35,679 bases of DNA from positions 1 to 35,679 of the forward strand of contig CANSQX010000011.1 of assembly GCA_947649225.1 (NCBI GenBank), written 5' to 3'. A program made the translations under genes and the position numbers. The DNA comes from an uncultured Flavonifractor sp. GTDB taxonomy: Bacteria > Bacillota > Clostridia > Oscillospirales > Oscillospiraceae. The notes beneath the pieces were generated by a model. The model did not search any database and was not told the origin of the DNA. It was given only the letters and a program-made list of their open reading frames with translations. Of this stretch, positions 31,616 through 35,679 are shown piece by piece. Within the stretch, counting starts at the first letter, position 1, and each line of letters begins with the position of its first letter.

Positions 31616-33181
31616 TCAATCAAAACAGCCCATGCGGCCAGGTACAAAGATGTGGGCATCCATGACTTTAAGGTTTTTACTGATGAGGGGCCGGAACTCC
31701 ATGTGATCCAAAACATCCCGCTGCAAATCCACGCCGGGGGCCAGCTCGGTCAGCAGCACCCCCTCCCGCACCAGGCGGAAAACTGCGCGCTCCGTACAGA
31801 TAACGACCTCCTGCCCCTTTTCGCGGGCCAGAGAGCCATTGAAGGTAATCTGATCCACGGCTTTTACAAATTTGCAGACCGCGCCGTCCCGCTCGATGTG
31901 CAGGCGGCCGCCGGCAACGCTGCCAGAAAAGCCTTTGGCCGTAAAATACGTGCAGAATACGGCTTTTCCGGCAGTCTGGCTGATATCAATGAAACCGCCC
32001 TGTCCCGCCGCGTGACCGGCATAACGGCTGACGTTGACATTTCCCGCCCCGTCAATCTGCGCGGCGCCCAGGAAGGTGATATCCAGTCCTCCGCCGTGGT
32101 AAAAATCGAACATAGACGGGTGGGACAGGTAGGCGTCCGCGTTGAGGGAGGCCCCAAAGTCCAGTTTGGGCTGCGGGGTTCCGCCCATCGCGCCGAGCTC
32201 CAGTGTAAAGGTAATCTGTCCGCTGATCCCCTCTGCGGCGGCCGCCGGGCCTACGCCTGACCCCACTCCCTTGCCTACATTGACCACCGCGCCCGGGTAC
32301 AGCTCGAACACCGCCCTGCGGCAGATGATATCTTCAGCGGCAAGCGCTTTTTCTCCGGCCGCCGCAGCTTCCGCCGGCCGGCGCAGTTCGCCGCTCAGGA
32401 AGGGGCTGTACACCGTGCCCGCTGTCTGGCTGTGGTAGAGCTCGGGATTTTCGCAGACTACGACCGCGTCCACCAGGGCGCCGGGGACGGCGACCTCCTT
32501 GGCATTTAGCGTTCCCTTCTCCACCACCTGCCTCACCTGGACAATCACCTTGCCGCGGCTGGCCTTGGCCGCCAGGGCGGTTTCCAAGATCTCCAGCCGC
32601 AGCGCCTCCTCTTCAATGGTGACGTTTCCGGCGGTATCCGCCGTTGTGCCGCGGAACAAGGCGGCATGGATCGGACAGCTCCGGTAAAATAAGTATTCCT
32701 CCCCGTCCACTTCTGTCAGCGACACGATGTCCTCTGTGGTACGGCTGTTGAGCTTTCCTCCCTCTTGGCGCGGATCGACATAGGTTCCCATGCCGATTTT
32801 GCTGAGAAGCCCCGGCTGCTTGGCCGCGCTGCACCGGTAGAGCTGATTCAGCACCCCCTGGGGCAGCGCGTACGCCTCAATCTCGCCCCGTTCAATGAGA
32901 GCCCGCAGGGCCGGAACCACATCCGGATGAGAGCAGATGGTCCGCTTGAGAAAGCCGGGATGGGCGAAACGGTCGTCCCCGCTGTACCGGTTGGGAATGC
33001 CGTGGCCGCAGCCCGCCAGGAGGGTCAGCCCCGCCGGATGGCCGGTTTCCACAAAGCGGTCCTCCAAGACCTTGACCAGATAATCGGGATAACCGACCAT
33101 CCCGGCGGAAGAAATTGCGACAGCATCCCCGTCGTTGATCAGACGCACTGCGTCCTGGGCGCACATGACTTTTTTGTTCAT
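31616..33181 (-). CDS. Family I CoA-transferase (YdiF / propionate CoA-transferase type)
   Basis: Single-chain CoA-transferase of 521 residues with fused alpha and beta halves. N-terminal half starts MNKKVMCAQDAVRLINDGDAVAISSAG; the second half has PGAVVNVGKGVGSGV and the catalytic glutamate region TLELGAMGGTP with Glu328 as probable thioester residue. DFGASLNADA and FDFYHGGGLDITFLGAAQID are typical of the YdiF group. It would transfer CoA from acetyl-CoA or another donor to a carboxylate, in parallel with or opposite to the synthetase in the same operon. GGAGGGGG just before ATG 33181 removes a 95-residue upstream extension. The UroD-like gene starts 16 bases after its stop. Confidence 0.9.
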   Translation of the reverse strand: MNKKVMCAQDAVRLINDGDAVAISSAGMVGYPDYLVKVLEDRFVETGHPAGLTLLAGCGHGIPNRYSGDDRFAHPGFLKRTICSHPDVVPALRALIERGEIEAYALPQGVLNQLYRCSAAKQPGLLSKIGMGTYVDPRQEGGKLNSRTTEDIVSLTEVDGEEYLFYRSCPIHAALFRGTTADTAGNVTIEEEALRLEILETALAAKASRGKVIVQVRQVVEKGTLNAKEVAVPGALVDAVVVCENPELYHSQTAGTVYSPFLSGELRRPAEAAAAGEKALAAEDIICRRAVFELYPGAVVNVGKGVGSGVGPAAAAEGISGQITFTLELGAMGGTPQPKLDFGASLNADAYLSHPSMFDFYHGGGLDITFLGAAQIDGAGNVNVSRYAGHAAGQGGFIDISQTAGKAVFCTYFTAKGFSGSVAGGRLHIERDGAVCKFVKAVDQITFNGSLAREKGQEVVICTERAVFRLVREGVLLTELAPGVDLQRDVLDHMEFRPLISKNLKVMDAHIFVPGRMGCFD

Positions 33182-33225
33182 AGGTCCCCCTCCACAACCA
33201 AATTTACCCACCGCAGGAGCAGGCC

Positions 33226-34563
33226 CTAAAGCGGCGCCCCGTAAATCACATGCGGGAGCCACGTAATAATCTGCGGGAATAGAATCAGGACCACGATGGC
33301 CACCATACGGTTGCTCACCCATGGCCAGATACAGGAGAACAGCCGCCCCACGGTAACATCCGGATCGTACTGCTGAATAAAGCCCTTCTCGAAGAATACT
33401 GATGTGCCCACCGGGGGCGTCATGCTGCCAACGGACATCATCAGGGTCAAAATAATGCCGAACCACAGGGGAGAGTAACCGCAGTAGTCCACAATGATGG
33501 GGAAGAACATGGGGATGGTCACCAAAATCATGGCATTCAAATCGGTGAACATACCGATGACAAAATAGATCAGCAGGATAACCAGCATGACCAGGAAGTG
33601 GGGGAGCCCCAGGCCGGCCACCCAGTTCCCCAGCTTCATGGGGATGGTAGAGACCGAAAACATTTTGGCCAGGACATTGGCGCAGGCCAGCAGCAGATAG
33701 ATGGTCACCTGGAGGCGGACGCCGGAATAGAGCGCCTTCAGGAATTTTTTCAGCGTGAGCTGGCGGGAAAAAGCCGCGACAACCGCCATACCGAATACAC
33801 CGACTGCACCGGCCTCGGTGGGCGTAAAGAATCCGGCGAACATGCCGCCCATCGCCAGCACAAAGACGACGGCCACTTCAATGATGCCGCCCTTTTTCAC
33901 GCTTTGCAGGCGTTCCTTCACGCTATACCGCTTGCCGACGGAGACCCAGTCCGGGTGCCGCCGCGCAATGACGGCGATGGTAAAGATGTTGACCACTGTC
34001 AGGACAAGGCCGGGCAGAATACCGGCCATAAAGAGCTGGCTGATCGAGGTCTCGGTGGCGATGCCATAGATGATGAAATTGTTGCTGGGCGGAATGAGCA
34101 CCGACAGTGTGCCGCCGCCGCAGATGCAGAGCGCGGCCAGCTCGGGCGCATAGCCGCTTTTGCGCATCTCCGGGTAGGCGACCGAGGTCATGGTTGCACA
34201 GCAGGCCACCGGGTTTCCGCAGATAGCGCCAAAGCCGGCGCTGGCTACCTGGACGGCGGAGGCCAGTCCGCCCCTCCGGTGGCCCAAAAAGGTTTTCAGG
34301 CAGTTAAAGAGCTTTTCTCCAATTCCGGTAAAGCTGGCCAGATAACCCATCAGTCCGAACATGGGGCCTACGGTCAGCGAATAGCTGGAAAAAGTGTTGA
34401 CAAATTCCGATGCAATCATGGTTCCGGCCACTGCCGGCCCCTTGATCAGCATGATGCCGATGGCGCCGCCGAACAGCATGGCAAAGGGAATGTTGATGCC
34501 GGCAAACATAACAACCAAAAAGATCACCATCGCGAGGATTCCAATCATGACATTCTGACTCAA
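33226..34563 (-). CDS. dctM: TRAP transporter large membrane subunit
   Basis: Membrane subunit of 445 residues of a tripartite ATP-independent periplasmic (TRAP) transporter, about 12 helices. Typical features are IPFAMLFGGAIGIML, SGYAPELAALCICGGGTLSVLIPPS, FTPTEAGAVGVFG and MSVGSMTPPVGTSVFF. It uses an ion gradient to import the carboxylate captured by the extracellular binding protein. The best start is TTG 34563 with GGGAGGTG ten bases upstream; the first in-frame ATG (34548) is too far from any ribosome site. Gene order binding protein, small subunit, large subunit is standard. Confidence 0.94.
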   Translation of the reverse strand: MSQNVMIGILAMVIFLVVMFAGINIPFAMLFGGAIGIMLIKGPAVAGTMIASEFVNTFSSYSLTVGPMFGLMGYLASFTGIGEKLFNCLKTFLGHRRGGLASAVQVASAGFGAICGNPVACCATMTSVAYPEMRKSGYAPELAALCICGGGTLSVLIPPSNNFIIYGIATETSISQLFMAGILPGLVLTVVNIFTIAVIARRHPDWVSVGKRYSVKERLQSVKKGGIIEVAVVFVLAMGGMFAGFFTPTEAGAVGVFGMAVVAAFSRQLTLKKFLKALYSGVRLQVTIYLLLACANVLAKMFSVSTIPMKLGNWVAGLGLPHFLVMLVILLIYFVIGMFTDLNAMILVTIPMFFPIIVDYCGYSPLWFGIILTLMMSVGSMTPPVGTSVFFEKGFIQQYDPDVTVGRLFSCIWPWVSNRMVAIVVLILFPQIITWLPHVIYGAPL

Positions 34564-34589
34564 CGCGTTTACACCTCCCCATCCCTCTC

Positions 34590-35117
34590 TTATTCAATGC
34601 GTCCGATCGCATTGAAGTCGATCTCCTTCCCCGTCTTCACTGCCCCCAGGTAGATTACCGCCTTAATCACCAGCACCGCGGTCAGCAGGATAAAACCTGC
34701 CGCAATGACCAGAGAGGGAATCCATTTGGGGAACTTCAAATCGGAGGTCAGGTTTCCGCCGGAAAACTTAGTGAGCACATCCCTGAACAAAAGCCAGTCT
34801 ATCACTGTGAAAATAACCGCTTCAATCAGCAGCTCCACAGCGTTCAAAAGATAGCGGGCCTTTCTGCTGCGGATCATATCCACGAAAAGAGCCATGGTGA
34901 TATTGCCGTCCCCCCACTCGTTCTGAACGACGGCAAAGCTCGATATGGCGAGGCCCAAATACTGCACCATCTCGGTGGAGCCGTAGATCGGCAGATTAAA
35001 AAACCGGCGGAGGACGATATTCAGAATGATAATCGCGGCGCTGATAGCCATGAAAATACCGGCGATCAGCGTGCAGGCGTGCCACACCTTTCCGCTTTTG
35101 TCAATGAGCCGTTCCAA
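34590..35117 (-). CDS. dctQ: TRAP transporter small membrane subunit
   Basis: Membrane subunit of 175 residues with four predicted helices: about 15-36, 50-66, 90-112 and 133-155. The RRFFNLPIYGSTEMVQYLG segment between the first two is the family hallmark (EE/EMVQYL). It pairs with the large subunit encoded 26 bases downstream. The start is TTG 35117, with AAAGGAG six bases upstream and the sequence MERLIDKSGK; no ATG is better placed. Using TTG for both membrane subunits may keep them low relative to the binding protein. Confidence 0.92.
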   Translation of the reverse strand: MERLIDKSGKVWHACTLIAGIFMAISAAIIILNIVLRRFFNLPIYGSTEMVQYLGLAISSFAVVQNEWGDGNITMALFVDMIRSRKARYLLNAVELLIEAVIFTVIDWLLFRDVLTKFSGGNLTSDLKFPKWIPSLVIAAGFILLTAVLVIKAVIYLGAVKTGKEIDFNAIGRIE

Positions 35118-35137
35118 AACCTACTCCTTTCCTGTTC

Positions 35138-35173
35138 CGCGGCGGCGGGATGGCCTCCATCACCGCCGCCGCG
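35138..35173 (-). promoter_or_regulatory. Long stem-loop between TRAP binding-protein and membrane-subunit genes
   Basis: Perfect 11-bp GC arms 35138-35148 and 35163-35173 enclose a second 5-bp stem (35149-35153 with 35157-35161). There is no T tract. Such structures between a binding-protein gene and its permease genes commonly stabilise the upstream mRNA or reduce read-through, raising binding protein over permease. Role here is inferred. Confidence 0.55.
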
Positions 35174-35203
35174 CCGTCGGCAAAGCGTTACGCGCAGGAT
35201 GGG

Positions 35204-35679
35204 TTATCCAGCCCGATCCGCCAGCGGAATATAGTTCGTGATTTCAGGGGAGGGATCCACGTGGAAGTCGGCCAGGCCGGCCATATATTCGTCCTTACGC
35301 CCTGCGGCCGCTTCAAAGAACCCCTCCTGATATTTGCTGATGGGGTACCAGTTGTTCCATTTTTCCACCATCTGATCCAGCAGATCGGCCGCCTCCTGGG
35401 CGTTGCTGTAGCCGCGGGACTCCAGCATAGCGATATAATCCGCGCGGATACCGGCGGTCGCCGCAAACATCTCCTCGTAAGTCTCGTCGCTCAGGGCCTT
35501 GACCTTGAGATCGCCGTCCTCAATGGCCTGAAGGCAGGGCTCATAGATGTCCATGACCACCGGAATTTGCGGGATAATGAGCTCCCAGAACGCCTGCCGG
35601 AACGCCTCCATGAAAAAGACCTGCTGGCTCTCGGGCATCTGCTCAAAGACATCCTGGTTCATCACGTAGGCATAGGCGG
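35204..35679 (-). CDS. dctP: TRAP transporter substrate-binding protein (5' end cut by window edge)
   Basis: C-terminal 157 or so residues of a TRAP solute-binding protein; the frame is open to the window edge, so signal peptide and ligand-binding N-terminal domain are missing. The visible part shows the usual QDVFEQMPESQQVFFMEAF helix region that follows the binding cleft in DctP proteins, then Glu/Ala-rich helices and the ending YIPLADRAG. Identity rests partly on its position directly upstream of the small and large TRAP subunits. Operon promoter lies outside the window. Ligand cannot be inferred without the missing half. Confidence 0.82.
   Translation of the reverse strand, partial: AYAYVMNQDVFEQMPESQQVFFMEAFRQAFWELIIPQIPVVMDIYEPCLQAIEDGDLKVKALSDETYEEMFAATAGIRADYIAMLESRGYSNAQEAADLLDQMVEKWNNWYPISKYQEGFFEAAAGRKDEYMAGLADFHVDPSPEITNYIPLADRAG

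Noticed and set aside
1-35679. CRISPR arrays, tRNA or rRNA genes, prophage or transposase genes
   Set aside because: No short regularly spaced repeats, no cloverleaf or rRNA-like segments and no recombinase motifs were seen on either strand.

Overview
The window is GC-rich, densely coded chromosome from what looks like a Gram-positive anaerobe of the Clostridia, most likely an Oscillospiraceae-type gut bacterium (Flavonifractor / Lawsonibacter / Intestinimonas-like). This is inferred from strong GGAGG ribosome sites, an SLH-domain surface protein, a MacAB-like efflux set with a long Gly/Met tail, Fe-S/flavin electron-transfer genes, a TRAP transporter, PucR-type regulators and UroD-like proteins. 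No rRNA, tRNA, CRISPR array or transposase was seen.

Layout. 1-5664 (+): a two-component system (kinase cut by the window edge, then an OmpR-type regulator), an intrinsic terminator, and an ABC efflux operon (adaptor, ATPase, permease). Three TGTTTNG heptamers spaced exactly 11 bp apart lie in front of the efflux operon and are a plausible site for the regulator. 5915-8379 (+): a secreted SLH protein with a duplicated domain and a small coupled ORF. 8637-10430 (+) is a CocE/S15-type hydrolase, convergent with a PucR-type regulator (10449-12002, -). 12662-15234 (+): a TetR regulator and a three-gene module with a DUF1266-like protein.

The most interesting block is 15791-27019 (-), nine tightly packed genes forming one probable operon. 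In transcription order they encode an Fe-S flavodoxin-like protein with a C-terminal zinc-ribbon motif, an FAD-binding reductase, an MFS transporter, a PhlG/phloretin-hydrolase-like C-C hydrolase, an M20D amidohydrolase, an ornithine cyclodeaminase-family enzyme, a NuoG-GltD fusion, a NuoF-like remnant fused to a ferredoxin, and a DASS-type anion permease. It starts at a promoter region shared with a divergent PucR-type regulator (27178-28698, +) and ends at an intrinsic terminator. I read it as an undescribed anaerobic catabolic pathway: uptake, deconjugation, flavin-dependent reduction fed by an NAD(P)H/ferredoxin complex, and hydrolytic C-C cleavage of a ketone. The substrate cannot be read from the sequence.

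28974-35679 (-) is a second probable catabolic operon: TRAP transporter (binding protein cut by the window edge), family I CoA-transferase, UroD-like protein and acyl-CoA synthetase, suggesting uptake and CoA activation of a carboxylate.

Three copies of a ~211-220 bp structured intergenic repeat (5663, 12343, 15406) share imperfect terminal inverted repeats and hairpins with compensatory base changes. They appear to be a mobile or regulatory repeat family not described by any gene call.
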